A DNA stretch of 64,000 nt from Butyrivibrio sp. AE3004 (GTDB lineage: Bacteria; Bacillota; Clostridia; Lachnospirales; Lachnospiraceae). The position numbers were made by a program, and so were the translations under genes. This document shows, one piece after another, positions 16,827 through 26,246 of the stretch (positions within the stretch are counted from its first letter, which is position 1; each line of letters starts with the position of its first letter). The notes below the pieces were generated by a model. It had not been told where the DNA came from. It ran no database searches and saw nothing but the letters and a program-made list of their open reading frames with translations. The DNA lies in the NCBI RefSeq assembly GCF_000703165.1, contig NZ_JNLQ01000002.1, positions 2,170,001-2,234,000 on the forward strand, read 5' to 3'.

Positions 16827-18249
16827 ATTTTTCTTTTGACTGCAGCATTACCGTAACGATAAAAGTATTATTTCCAGTCTCCACTTTGACTCCGCCGAGA
16901 TATTTTTCTGCGATGTTTTTTACACTTTTTAGCCCAATACCATACTGCCCATTATCTGTTTTTTCCTTTTTCCTGCTAACTATTGAGCTATCTTTGTCCC
17001 GTATAACAGTTCCATCATAGGAATTTTCTGCTTTTATCAGATAAAAGTTATCTTTTGAAGTCCCGTACAGCTTAATAAATCGTTCTTTTTCCGATACCAA
17101 TGCCACCGCTTCCAATGCATTATCTAAAAGGTTATTGAGTACAATAGCCATATCCATAGCACTGATACTCTTATCCTCAGGGTAAGAAAACTCACACTCA
17201 AAGGTACATCCCTGCTTTTCTGCCTGAGTTGCCGCTTCATTTATTACAACATCAGTAACCGGATTACCTGTAGAATATTTCACCCCACTGGCATTCAGCT
17301 CTATATCCATTTCACTTAAAAAATCACTTGCATCCTGATAGCGATTATTCTCGATAAAACTCTTTAAAATCATCAGCTTTCCTGCCATATCATGACGCAG
17401 AGTCCTGATCTGATCGTGATGTTTTTCAGTAAATTCTATCTTTTTTCTCAGAAACTCCTGCTCCTGCACCTGTTCCTGAAGCAAAAGATCTTCTTCCTTT
17501 AATCGCCTATACCGCTGCCAGGTTGCTATGGCTGATAATTCACCTATAAAGATAAGCACTGCAAGAATTGGCAGAGTATATCTAAGACTTCTCTTTTCGT
17601 CCAGCAAAACAAATACTTCCTTTTGCATGGGAACGACCATAACATCTACAATCATGTATGAGATAAAATAAGATACCGCAGAGTAGATTGAAAGATAGAC
17701 TGCTTCCGTCCAGGTCATATCATACTGTTCTGGACAAATCCTTTTTATTAATAAAAATTCCAGCCACAATAGTACAGTCATAAATATTACTTGAGCCATC
17801 ATCAGCAAAAACATCCTGAGCCACAGTTCTTCTATCGCTCCCTCCAGCGAATAGTCTATACTTCCTATGACTTTGTCTGTTACTGAATTAGAAGCTGCTG
17901 TATTGATCAAGTGCCAGACATAATATATGTTCTGCCAGAGAAAAAACACAAAAAGCATATGTGGCATTGCCTTTTTGTCATAGAAATAGAATATGGCAAT
18001 GATTGTCAGAACACTTATTATGGTAAATAGCCCTTTTACAGGGAAGGGAAGAGAATACAGACATAATGCTTCTATCGTAATTACTGCTGATAACACAATC
18101 CTTTTTACCCTGTTCAAAACCTCTTTTTTTATAAACAGGCGAATGAAATAATACAAAAATATGCCTCGTATCAGTATTATTGATACTCCATAAAATTCTT
18201 CTATTATCCTAATTTGCACTTCTGACATATACACCAAGTACCTCGTCAC
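16825..18249 (-). CDS. AgrC/VirS-like GHKL sensor histidine kinase
   Basis: Membrane sensor kinase of 474 residues that should phosphorylate the LytTR regulator encoded just before it. The first 230 residues hold six or seven transmembrane helices; then a coiled coil and a GHKL catalytic part with LRHDM (phosphoacceptor His, near residue 285), NNLLDNALEA (N box) and YGIGLKSVKNIAEKY (G box). This is the layout of peptide-sensing AgrC-type kinases, but no AgrB or AgrD gene is visible. The GTG start overlaps the regulator stop by four bases; ATG at 18228 is an alternative. The signal is unknown. Confidence 0.88.
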   Translation of the reverse strand: MTRYLVYMSEVQIRIIEEFYGVSIILIRGIFLYYFIRLFIKKEVLNRVKRIVLSAVITIEALCLYSLPFPVKGLFTIISVLTIIAIFYFYDKKAMPHMLFVFFLWQNIYYVWHLINTAASNSVTDKVIGSIDYSLEGAIEELWLRMFLLMMAQVIFMTVLLWLEFLLIKRICPEQYDMTWTEAVYLSIYSAVSYFISYMIVDVMVVPMQKEVFVLLDEKRSLRYTLPILAVLIFIGELSAIATWQRYRRLKEEDLLLQEQVQEQEFLRKKIEFTEKHHDQIRTLRHDMAGKLMILKSFIENNRYQDASDFLSEMDIELNASGVKYSTGNPVTDVVINEAATQAEKQGCTFECEFSYPEDKSISAMDMAIVLNNLLDNALEAVALVSEKERFIKLYGTSKDNFYLIKAENSYDGTVIRDKDSSIVSRKKEKTDNGQYGIGLKSVKNIAEKYLGGVKVETGNNTFIVTVMLQSKEK

Positions 18250-19028
18250 AAAATATGATCCATATATGCTTTAACAAAATCTGCATATTTATATTTGGAA
18301 ATAATTATAGAATCTCCGCTGCCCATAATGGCTTCTGTCCTTGTGTACCCTCTGATATGGTTCAAATTCACAAGATATCCTCTATGTATTCTGAAAAACT
18401 CTTTTCCTAGTTCATTTTCAAATTCTGACATTCTTTTATACACTTCATAGTTTTTGCCTTTGAGATGTACAGTAGTTTTCCTGCCATTACTTTCTATATA
18501 CAAAATATCCTTGATGGCTATCTGGATTGTTATTCCACCTGTCTGGATTGTTGTGTATTGTTCTCCTGTATCCGCTTCATATGCAGCTTCACATATCAGC
18601 TGGGCATCCATTTTTTTCAGTTCTTCCACTGCTCTTCGAAGTTCAGACTCAAATGCGGCTTTGGATATTGGTTTAAGAAGATAACCATATGCCCTTACAC
18701 CAAAAGCATCTCCCATTCTGTCTGGAATACCTGTGACAAATATGATAAGTGGTCTTGAAGCCCTGATACTTCGACCACTCCCTTCAATTCTTTCCCCCAG
18801 AGCTTTTGCTGCCTCAATTCCATCAGTACCACCCATAGCTATATCAAGAAAAAGCACATCTATTTTTGTTCCTGAATCTATGTCCTTTATGAGGTCTTCA
18901 GCTGATGAATACTCCTTTATTTCCGCGTTATACACACTTCCGGAAAGCCATCCGTAAAGTAATTCTCGTACTGCTTTTTCATCATCACAGATTGCAAAAC
19001 ACATTTTTCCCATAATGTGTGAACCCAC
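18246..19028 (-). CDS. LytTR response regulator (system 1)
   Basis: A two-domain regulator: REC domain with DD near residue 15 and phosphoacceptor Asp in VLFLDIAMGG, followed by a LytTR DNA-binding domain (about 150-255) with FRIHRGYLVNLNHI. The likely target is the 21-bp-spaced repeat family in this element, especially operators B and C. The start is uncertain: GTG at 19028, ATG at 19013 or ATG at 19004; GAGGAAA lies just before the GTG. Translation is coupled to the kinase. Confidence 0.88.
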   Translation of the reverse strand: MGSHIMGKMCFAICDDEKAVRELLYGWLSGSVYNAEIKEYSSAEDLIKDIDSGTKIDVLFLDIAMGGTDGIEAAKALGERIEGSGRSIRASRPLIIFVTGIPDRMGDAFGVRAYGYLLKPISKAAFESELRRAVEELKKMDAQLICEAAYEADTGEQYTTIQTGGITIQIAIKDILYIESNGRKTTVHLKGKNYEVYKRMSEFENELGKEFFRIHRGYLVNLNHIRGYTRTEAIMGSGDSIIISKYKYADFVKAYMDHIL

Positions 19029-19116
19029 TTTCCTCTTTTATTGTCTATCACATCCATATCATCAAAACTAACAATCATAATGCCGTTAACAACAAAGTTA
19101 TCTCCATAGACATAAC

Positions 19117-19151
19117 AAAAAGCTTAACATGATTCTTCATGTAAGCTTTTT
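19117..19151 (-). terminator. Hairpin between ABC permease and LytTR operon
   Basis: A 14-bp stem (19117-19131 with 19138-19151) with A/T-runs on both sides, so it could work in either direction. It lies between operator C and the regulator start, so it either ends permease transcripts or attenuates the regulator operon. The rest of 19029-19401 has no gene that I can support. Confidence 0.6.
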
Positions 19152-19208
19152 GAATTTCAACTATATTTTAATCATAACATTATGCCAGCACTCTCTATAG
19201 GTCAATGT

Positions 19209-19241
19209 TATGAATGGTCAGTTTTATGTCATGAGTGGACA
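19209..19241 (-). promoter_or_regulatory. LytTR-type operator C
   Basis: Minus strand repeats TCCACTCAT and ACCATTCAT start 21 bp apart with an ATAAAACTG spacer, close to operator B. It lies 181 bp upstream of the system 1 regulator and may mediate autoregulation. Confidence 0.6.
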
Positions 19242-19401
19242 TTATTTCTTCTTAATTATGGGTTCGCGGCTACAGTGATAAAAGTGCATAAGAATATCTA
19301 TCCTGCCTTTTATGTGCTTTGAGACATCGCAGAAGTTTTTCTATGCCTTTTAGCCACTAAAATTTCAGCTTTGACACCTTAGAAAATATGTTAACACATT
19401 T

Positions 19402-22035
19402 TCAGGCATCCGCTAACCTCAATCGCTCAACTACAGTCTCCTTCATAGTTCTGCTATAGATCACCACCGGAATGATCACCGTTACAATTAGCATAACAGG
19501 TGTCACAATCATGATCGGCATCAGGGTAAATCTATATGTATAAAACCACATCTCCGTTCCTATACTCTTTACTAAAAGAACCGAAAATACGCTGCTAAGA
19601 ATCATTCCAAAAATCAATGCCAGTCCACCATATACGATGCCCTCAAAACAGATACTTGTCCTCTGGATGCGTTTTGTCATACCAACAGCCTCAAGCATGG
19701 CAAGTTCAAGTCTTCTTGAAAGCACTGATGTCACAAGGGTATTTATCAGGTTCAGAATACCTATAAGTGCAAGCACTGATGTCAAAAGTCCGCCTACAAC
19801 CTTGAACATACCTATCAGTCCATCAAATTCTTTTCTGTATACAGCTCTTGATGAATATTTTAGTGATGGCTCGGCATTACTTGTATAATCCGCCATCCAT
19901 TTTTCTATAACAGGTTCCGCTTCATCAGTAGTATCAACGAGTGTCCTCATAGGTGTTCTGTCTCCAAAGAAATCCAGAAATTCTTCTGACGGTAGAACAT
20001 AATTAACGTCCATATCCGTATAGTACTGTATTCTCATAGAAAAAGGGATGCTTACTGTTGCCAAAACTTCATATTCTCTTGTCTCTCCGGCATTGTTATT
20101 TACAGCAATGGTCTCACCCGGCAGAAAATATGGAACAAGGTTACTCTCTTTATCGCCTCCGTTATTATACTCGTTTACGATGATATATTTACCGGTCTTA
20201 AATTTATCTGTATCATATTTTCCCTGAACAAAATCCAGATTACGGACAGCATAATCATCCATTCCATAAACTTTGGCAACCGTTCCAGTGCTCTCACTCA
20301 GATATTCGATTTCTCCATCACCGGCAGCATATGAAGCCCCATCTCTCATCCATGTATCTACATTTTCATTGTCAAGAAGCCTTTCCTTGAAACGAGCAAA
20401 ATCCCTGTCCCCCAGTTCCTGATAGCAATACTGTTCAGCATATATATTTCCTATGCCCAGAATCCCATCCTGCTTCTTAAGTTCACTGATAAAGGAATCG
20501 GTAACCCCGTCATAAGTCTGCCCGGTTGCTCCAAGATTATCTGTTATTGCATCTGCAACTGAAAAGTCCGTTTTGACATAATTAGATATATATTTACTCT
20601 CGTCAAATCCGATGATCATCGTATATACGCTGTTTAACACAACCAGCGACAGTGCAAGGGAGAGCACAACATAAAAGCAGCGTTTCTTTTCCCTAAAAAC
20701 ATTCCTTAAAGCAAAACTCACAGGAGTAAACTTCCCATTATGCTTCTTTGTTTTGCAGGCGCTGACATTCTCAGTATATCTGAGGGCTTCTATAGGTGTT
20801 ACCTTTGATGCAAGCCTAACTGCTTTCCTTACCGATAACCTTACTGTGATATAGGAAAAGAGAATTGAAAAAGCCAATACCCAGACATTGATCACAGCCT
20901 TATTGTCAGTTGTTTCCGAGAATACAAGCTGGCTCATGACAAGAGGAAGAAGCAGGCTGCCAACAATCAATCCTCCTATCATGCCCATGATAATCCCGGG
21001 CACAGCATGATAAACAGACTGCCATTTCACTATATTTCTAAGTTGTCTGCTACTGGTTCCAACTGTTTTAAGAAGCCCATATGAGCGTATGTCAGTATAA
21101 ATATTTATCCTGTATACGTTGCTGATGATGAGATATCCCGAAACAAAAAATGTTGCAAGCATTGTTATCATCAGTAAAACAGTAGTAAGGTCCATTGTTC
21201 CCACTGATGATGCCCAGTTAACACCAATCTCTGCATTATCCGGAAGTCCATTCCTTACAACAGTTTTATATGTCTGGCCACTGACATCAAACGGAAAATA
21301 AAAGTCTATATCTGCGCAAATTCTTCCATAAAGATCATCCACAGTTCCCATGAAACCATCTTCATAAAACGAAACCGTCGGTGTCGGAGAATATTTGTCC
21401 TGAAATGCCTTAGATACCAATACCATTTGAGCCATGGATATCCTGTCACCGGTGTATATTCCTGAAATCCTGAATTCTTTTTCTATAACACCTTTCCCGG
21501 TTTCAATCTGCAGAGGAAGAATACTCCCAATCAATAATTCATATTCAGAAGTATTTCTCGCATCCATCCCAAAAGCCTGCAAGATCAGGCTGCTGACTGC
21601 AATTTCGTCCTCTTTTACCGGAAGATACCCTACTTCAGGATAACAGAACCCCTTTTTAGCACTTGTTTCATCGCAATAGTTTGCCTCAGTATACAGTTTT
21701 AAAAGCTCTGTGTTCACCACGTTCCCAACGTATACTCTCTTTGATACTTCTTTCAGCTTGGAATCAGCTGCAATCCTGTTATATTCATCCTTAGTGAGGT
21801 TCTTAATACTTGCATCAGATGTACCTCCCGATTGTCTTGCAGTTGATTCCTGAAATTTTGATACTATGCTTCCTCCAATTGTGAAAAGAGCTGTAAACAT
21901 AAATGTACAAAGCGCAATCGCAGCTATGACCACCATACTTTTTCTATGATTCGCTTTTACTGTTTTTAATGCTATTTTTCTTATAACTTTCCTATTATTG
22001 ACCCTTGGTCCCTTCATCCTTCTGTCGTTCCTCAT
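19402..22035 (-). CDS. FtsX/MacB-type ABC transporter permease
   Basis: Large membrane subunit (877 residues) for the ATPase encoded upstream. It has a basic N-terminus, one membrane helix near residues 33-55, a large extracellular domain, three helices in a first FtsX-like domain (about 275-400), another helix near 455, a second extracellular domain and a final three-helix FtsX-like domain (about 740-870). This ten-helix plan is that of lantibiotic/bacitracin-type (BceB/SalY) and lipoprotein-type exporters. AGAGGTGTGAGG precedes ATG. It lies three bases after the ATPase gene. The substrate is unknown; peptide export or peptide resistance is likely from context. Confidence 0.88.
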   Translation of the reverse strand: MRNDRRMKGPRVNNRKVIRKIALKTVKANHRKSMVVIAAIALCTFMFTALFTIGGSIVSKFQESTARQSGGTSDASIKNLTKDEYNRIAADSKLKEVSKRVYVGNVVNTELLKLYTEANYCDETSAKKGFCYPEVGYLPVKEDEIAVSSLILQAFGMDARNTSEYELLIGSILPLQIETGKGVIEKEFRISGIYTGDRISMAQMVLVSKAFQDKYSPTPTVSFYEDGFMGTVDDLYGRICADIDFYFPFDVSGQTYKTVVRNGLPDNAEIGVNWASSVGTMDLTTVLLMITMLATFFVSGYLIISNVYRINIYTDIRSYGLLKTVGTSSRQLRNIVKWQSVYHAVPGIIMGMIGGLIVGSLLLPLVMSQLVFSETTDNKAVINVWVLAFSILFSYITVRLSVRKAVRLASKVTPIEALRYTENVSACKTKKHNGKFTPVSFALRNVFREKKRCFYVVLSLALSLVVLNSVYTMIIGFDESKYISNYVKTDFSVADAITDNLGATGQTYDGVTDSFISELKKQDGILGIGNIYAEQYCYQELGDRDFARFKERLLDNENVDTWMRDGASYAAGDGEIEYLSESTGTVAKVYGMDDYAVRNLDFVQGKYDTDKFKTGKYIIVNEYNNGGDKESNLVPYFLPGETIAVNNNAGETREYEVLATVSIPFSMRIQYYTDMDVNYVLPSEEFLDFFGDRTPMRTLVDTTDEAEPVIEKWMADYTSNAEPSLKYSSRAVYRKEFDGLIGMFKVVGGLLTSVLALIGILNLINTLVTSVLSRRLELAMLEAVGMTKRIQRTSICFEGIVYGGLALIFGMILSSVFSVLLVKSIGTEMWFYTYRFTLMPIMIVTPVMLIVTVIIPVVIYSRTMKETVVERLRLADA

Positions 22036-22038
22036 ACC

Positions 22039-22713
22039 TCACACCTCTTTTGACACTATAAGGCCGTCTTCAATCCTTATAATCCGGTCAGCCATCTGGG
22101 CAATCTCATCATTATGCGTAATCATGATGATGGTCTGTGAATACTTCTCCCCAATGACCTTAAGAAGCCCCAATACATCCTGGCTTGTCTTTGAATCAAG
22201 GTTTCCTGTGGGCTCGTCTGCCAGAATGACCTGCGGTGCTGAAGATAACGCTCTTGCAATTGCAACACGCTGTTGCTGTCCTCCGGAAAGCTGATTAGGA
22301 TAAGCATTCCTCTTTTCTGTGAGCCCCAAGGTATCAATAATCTGATCCACGAACTCCTTGTCAGGGACATTACCATCAAGTTCTATCGGCAGCACAATGT
22401 TCTCATATACAGAAAGAACCGGTACAAGGTTAAAAGACTGGAATACAAAGCCAATCTTCCTTCTGCGGAATATGGTCAGTTCTTCATCTTTTAAAGTAAA
22501 AATATCTTTTCCATCGATTGAAACAGATCCTGAAGTTGGGCGGTCAAGCCCTCCAAGCATATGCAGCAAAGTTGATTTACCGCTTCCGGATGTACCTACT
22601 ATTGCAATAAACTCTCCCTTTTGTACCGAAAGGTTAATCCCTTTTAGTGCCTCTACTGCTGTATCACCTTTTCCATATGTCTTTTTCAGATCTGATACAC
22701 GTAATATTTCCAT
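22039..22713 (-). CDS. ABC transporter ATP-binding protein (LolD/BceA type)
   Basis: Nucleotide-binding subunit of 224 residues. Motifs: Walker A GTSGSGKST near residue 39, Q-loop region VFQSFNLVPVLSVYEN, signature LSGGQQQRVAIARAL, Walker B VILADEPTGNLDS and switch His in MITHND. It drives the FtsX-type permease next to it. The sequence has the short form typical of MacB/BceA/LolD ATPases. A hairpin lies 26 bp upstream of the start and may be a regulator site or attenuator. Confidence 0.95.
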   Translation of the reverse strand: MEILRVSDLKKTYGKGDTAVEALKGINLSVQKGEFIAIVGTSGSGKSTLLHMLGGLDRPTSGSVSIDGKDIFTLKDEELTIFRRRKIGFVFQSFNLVPVLSVYENIVLPIELDGNVPDKEFVDQIIDTLGLTEKRNAYPNQLSGGQQQRVAIARALSSAPQVILADEPTGNLDSKTSQDVLGLLKVIGEKYSQTIIMITHNDEIAQMADRIIRIEDGLIVSKEV

Positions 22714-22738
22714 TCTGAGCCTCCCAAAACAAAATCAC

Positions 22739-22769
22739 CTGTAAAGGAGCATACCGATCTCCTCTACAG
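22739..22769 (-). promoter_or_regulatory. Inverted repeat before the ABC transporter
   Basis: An 11-bp inverted repeat, one mismatch (22739-22749 with 22759-22769), lies between kinase stop and ATPase start. It could be the binding site of the OmpR-type regulator or an RNA hairpin; no T-run follows, so it is not a clear terminator. Confidence 0.45.
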
Positions 22770-22840
22770 ATGATTATCACATACAAATCTTTCCAGAATC
22801 TTTCAAGACATTACTTTAAATCTTACAGTTTTGTCATATT

Positions 22841-23743
22841 TCACTTTTTCGGGAGGAAAACAGAGAACGTAGTTCCTTCTCCCAGCTTAGAGCTTAACTT
22901 AATGTAGCCTCCTTCACCTGATATTATCTCTCTGGCAAGATGTAGGCCAATCCCAACACCTTCCTTCGATTTCACATTGCTTCCGCGATAAAAACGCTGG
23001 AATACTTTTGCTGATTCTTCCTCAGGAATACCTATGCCGGTGTCACTGATATCTACACAGACAAACATTTCGTAATCCTTTGTATTGATAGTAATACTTC
23101 CCTGATCAGTATACTTGATAGCATTATCTACAATATTTACAATTGCTTCCTGCGTCCATTTCTTATCAATAAGTGCCCTTGCATCAGTATCTTCAATCTC
23201 CAGTTTTAAGTTCTTAGCCTCAGCCTTTTCCCGAAGCTGCATGGCAACATCCTGTAATAATGGATTAAGATCTTCATTATCAGTCTCAAGTGACAGAATC
23301 CCGTTTTCCAGCCTTGAAAGTTTTACAAGACTGTCTATCAGGAACCTTAGTTTTTCTGCCTGTGAATGTATAGCTTCGACGTTTGATTTATCATCCCCGG
23401 TAAGATCAGCACTCTCAAGCAATTCACTATACAGGATAAGATTTGAGATTGGCGTTTTGGTCTGATGGGAAATATCAGAAATAAGGGACTTTATCTTATC
23501 ACGTTCATCCTTAACGTTCTGTGCAGAGATGGAAGATGCGCTTAAAAAATCCGACAGTTCCGACTCCAGTTTAGATAACCGCCCCTCATCAAAATGCTCC
23601 GGAGAAAACTCCCCATTCATAGCCGTATGAATCATGCTTTCCAGGGAGTCAAATAATTTCCTGGTTTTTACTCTGTTAATTACGATTGCTATGCAGGCGA
23701 CAATCATAAGGCAAATGCCGATTACAAAAATAAGTTTATCCAT
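22841..23743 (-). CDS. Sensor histidine kinase of the ABC transporter system
   Basis: A 300-residue HisKA/HATPase kinase with a single N-terminal transmembrane helix (about 3-22) and almost no extracellular part, so it cannot sense ligands on its own; such kinases usually read the state of a partner transporter. The phosphoacceptor lies in SDISHQTKTPISN near residue 92; N box NIVDNAIKYTD, G boxes DTGIGIP and GVGIGLHLA. It starts one base after the regulator gene. It belongs with the regulator at 23745-24413 and the ABC genes 127 bp downstream. Confidence 0.92.
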   Translation of the reverse strand: MDKLIFVIGICLMIVACIAIVINRVKTRKLFDSLESMIHTAMNGEFSPEHFDEGRLSKLESELSDFLSASSISAQNVKDERDKIKSLISDISHQTKTPISNLILYSELLESADLTGDDKSNVEAIHSQAEKLRFLIDSLVKLSRLENGILSLETDNEDLNPLLQDVAMQLREKAEAKNLKLEIEDTDARALIDKKWTQEAIVNIVDNAIKYTDQGSITINTKDYEMFVCVDISDTGIGIPEEESAKVFQRFYRGSNVKSKEGVGIGLHLAREIISGEGGYIKLSSKLGEGTTFSVFLPKK

Positions 23744-23744
23744 T

Positions 23745-24413
23745 CTATTTCACCCAGCTATAGCCTATCCCATATACTGTTTTAATCTTTTCCTGCGCAG
23801 AAAGCTTATCCCTGAGCCTTTTTACAGTAACAGATAATGCATTCTCATCAACATATTCAGCCCCATCAGTCCAGAGTCTGTCTATCAGGTTTTCTCTTTT
23901 TACGGTCATCCCTGCATTGTCTGTCAGTGCTCTTAACAGACGCTGCTCTGTTTTCGATAGTTCCACAATTTTACCATTTACAGAAAAAGCCATGTTATTA
24001 TAGTCAAACGCATAAATACCATCAGCAAATACACCTGACTCATTTCCATGATTAGTCTTTCGCAGCTGAGTATTTACTCTTGCACGCAGAACAGCAAGGG
24101 AGAAAGGCTTTGTAATATAATCATCAGCGCCTTGCTCAAGTCCTGTAACAATATCCTTATCCGTATCATTAGCAGTTAACAGAATTACCGGTACATTGGG
24201 TGTTTTTCCTTTTATTTCCTTTAACAGGTCCAATCCACTTCCATCCGGAAGATTGATATCCAAAAGTACAAAAGAGACTGTACCAAGAGACAGCTGTTCT
24301 TTTGCTTCACTTATGCTCTCACAAGACACAATCTGCCTGTCATTTTCTTTTAAAGCCTTACATAGCCCCTGATTTAAAGTTATATCGTCCTCAACAATAA
24401 GAATCTGTTCCAT
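23745..24413 (-). CDS. OmpR-family response regulator
   Basis: A 222-residue regulator with REC domain (DD near residue 9, phosphoacceptor in VLLDINLPDGSG, Lys in TKPFSLAVLRARV) and a C-terminal winged helix (about 130-220; LSKTEQRLLRALTDN, VTVKRLRDKLS). First gene of a regulator-kinase-ATPase-permease series, the standard order of peptide-detoxification or VncRS-like systems. GGTGAGGAG precedes ATG. Probable target: promoter before the ABC genes. Confidence 0.95.
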   Translation of the reverse strand: MEQILIVEDDITLNQGLCKALKENDRQIVSCESISEAKEQLSLGTVSFVLLDINLPDGSGLDLLKEIKGKTPNVPVILLTANDTDKDIVTGLEQGADDYITKPFSLAVLRARVNTQLRKTNHGNESGVFADGIYAFDYNNMAFSVNGKIVELSKTEQRLLRALTDNAGMTVKRENLIDRLWTDGAEYVDENALSVTVKRLRDKLSAQEKIKTVYGIGYSWVK

Positions 24414-24497
24414 AGCTCCTCACCTAATAACATCTTTTGTGTCATATTCCAAAGGCGTGTTTTAACATCATTTTCACACGATAATCTTTTAATGCGC

Positions 24498-24535
24498 AAA
24501 AAAGCATGCATTTTCATTACCAAAACGCATGCTTC
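24498..24535 (-). terminator. Terminator after PIN-like gene
   Basis: An 8-bp stem AAGCATGC/GCATGCTT with a minus-strand T-run, between the PIN-like gene and the response regulator. Confidence 0.75.
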
Positions 24536-24600
24536 TATGATATCACAACATCAAATACTTGTTATCGTGCAGAACACTGCCCTTCATTTTTTATATAATC

Positions 24601-25410
24601 CTATTCCTTATATCTTAGATTACCATTCAGCAACACATCAAATTTACCGGCATACATTTCATCTATGACCTGTTCGCAAGGCACTCTGCAATATCGCATT
24701 CCTTTTGATGTGTCATGAACTCTAAAAGTGGTCTGTTTATTCTTCCGGCTTTCTTCAAGATACGAGTCCAAATACGGCTGCGCCTCTTCTCTTGTCATGT
24801 TAGCATCCACATTAAGCCGCATAAACGATGATAACACACTGATGCACCTTGCACCTCCAAGACTTACTATTCCATTTCGAGCATTTCTATCATCCGAACG
24901 AAAGACATATATCTGCTCGCCAAATTTTATACTAAGCGTCTGAAGAAGGACATAACTTTTAAGCTCTCCGAGATTATTACCAGGTCCTATATCGTCACAG
25001 TCTTCCGAAAGCTCCTTCAAAAACTGTTCTTTTGTAGTCTTCATATAATCAACACCCTGGAGTCTCTTAAACTGTTCTTCAAAATATCCGCTTCTATATG
25101 CCTCACACCCATTTTTCAACATATTGGAATACATGGCCACTGCTGAATCTGAGTATATAACCTTTAGTTCATCAACAATCTCTTCGTCTGTAATACAATG
25201 AACCACTCCAGATGATATCTTTTTCTCAAGCCACTCAGGAGAGCCTGCAATATTATGCCTTTGGAGTTCTGTTTTTATCTGTTCATGACAATAGAAGCGA
25301 TACCTCGGCATCTCCGTTATACGATCAATTAGCTTATTCTCTTCATCCTTACGGATCAAATGCGTCTTGGAAATAAAATCAGTATCAAGAAGAGCATATT
25401 TCTCTTTCAT
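24601..25410 (-). CDS. PIN-like domain protein of the XRE/ImmA operon
   Basis: About 269 residues. It starts KYALLDTDFISKTHLI, which resembles the first acidic strand of PIN-type nucleases, and has further acidic residues (ELSEDCDDIGPGNNLGE; VFRSDDRNARNG) that could complete a metal site. The match is by pattern only. It follows the metallopeptidase gene by 14 bp and ends with a terminator. XRE-peptidase-PIN operons occur in mobile elements, where the peptidase is thought to cut a repressor and the third gene acts as effector. ATG at 25410 is preferred to TTG at 25413. Confidence 0.55.
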   Translation of the reverse strand: MKEKYALLDTDFISKTHLIRKDEENKLIDRITEMPRYRFYCHEQIKTELQRHNIAGSPEWLEKKISSGVVHCITDEEIVDELKVIYSDSAVAMYSNMLKNGCEAYRSGYFEEQFKRLQGVDYMKTTKEQFLKELSEDCDDIGPGNNLGELKSYVLLQTLSIKFGEQIYVFRSDDRNARNGIVSLGGARCISVLSSFMRLNVDANMTREEAQPYLDSYLEESRKNKQTTFRVHDTSKGMRYCRVPCEQVIDEMYAGKFDVLLNGNLRYKE

Positions 25411-25424
25411 CAAATGCCCACCTC

Positions 25425-26246
25425 TTAGCCTTCCGCGAGAAAGCCCTTTCTGATTTTTTCCAAATACTCCATATCCGATTTCTCACGGCTTTCTGTCAGA
25501 AGTTCCTGTTCTTTGTTGTACTCCATATCATCAAGGAGACTTCCAAGATATGAAAGATCCTTACTATTTTGTTGCCATTTTAAAGCTTTACCCGTAAGTT
25601 TAATTCTTTCTAAAACATAATCAGAGTCACATTCCAGTAGTTCTTTGGCTTTACTATTTGAAATATCATGGTTCTCAACAAGCCTCAGTACCACCGCCTT
25701 GTACGGAAGTGCAAACAATTCCATCAAGATAAGGACATCATCAACAGATATCTTATCCGCAGCAATACCATATAGTTTGATCTGCTCATCCAATATTCCG
25801 TCAGGCATCAGGAGTAATCCAGCAAAAGCGTTTGCCTCAAGATCCTCCTGAGATTTCGCAGTATCATCCGCAGTTTTTGAATCCAATAATGAGCCGCTTG
25901 CTATGGTACTAGGGTCTATATCTTCAGCATAGCAGTGAATGTGGTACAGCTCATGAGCAACAGCAAATATCTGTTTACAAAGAGCCAAGCCGGAATTGAT
26001 GCAAAGAAATATTGTTCCCTTTTTTACAAAGGTAAATGCCCATAATTCATCATCCTTAAAAGGATATCTGAGCACTTCCAGCGTTAATTCCCTTTTTCTG
26101 GCATAGTTTTCAGCAATGCTAAATATGGAATCACGGATAATCGTGCTTCCACAATAATTTACAGAAAAAGCCTTTGCCAAAGCATTTATGCTCTCAAACT
26201 GTTTAGGCTGCTTGCCAAACAGGCTTTCTTCTAATATATTCCCCAT
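25425..26246 (-). CDS. ImmA/IrrE-family metallopeptidase
   Basis: A 273-residue COG2856-type protein with the zinc motif HELYH in AVAHELYHIHCYAED near residue 112, and a downstream acidic helix DLEANAFAGLLLMP that carries the third zinc ligand (E..A..FA..LLMP is the family hallmark). Family members cleave XRE repressors (ImmA) or activate stress genes (IrrE). Its ATG shares one base with the stop codon of the XRE gene (TAATG), so the two are translationally coupled. Confidence 0.88.
   Translation of the reverse strand: MGNILEESLFGKQPKQFESINALAKAFSVNYCGSTIIRDSIFSIAENYARKRELTLEVLRYPFKDDELWAFTFVKKGTIFLCINSGLALCKQIFAVAHELYHIHCYAEDIDPSTIASGSLLDSKTADDTAKSQEDLEANAFAGLLLMPDGILDEQIKLYGIAADKISVDDVLILMELFALPYKAVVLRLVENHDISNSKAKELLECDSDYVLERIKLTGKALKWQQNSKDLSYLGSLLDDMEYNKEQELLTESREKSDMEYLEKIRKGFLAEG

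Noticed and set aside
19029-19401. A hidden AgrD-like peptide gene near the kinase
   Set aside because: No short frame with ribosome binding site and suitable Cys/Ser core was found in either gap beside the kinases, and no AgrB-like membrane protein is present.
22739-22769. Terminator between kinase and ABC genes
   Set aside because: The inverted repeat has no T-run on the minus strand; kept as a possible operator instead.
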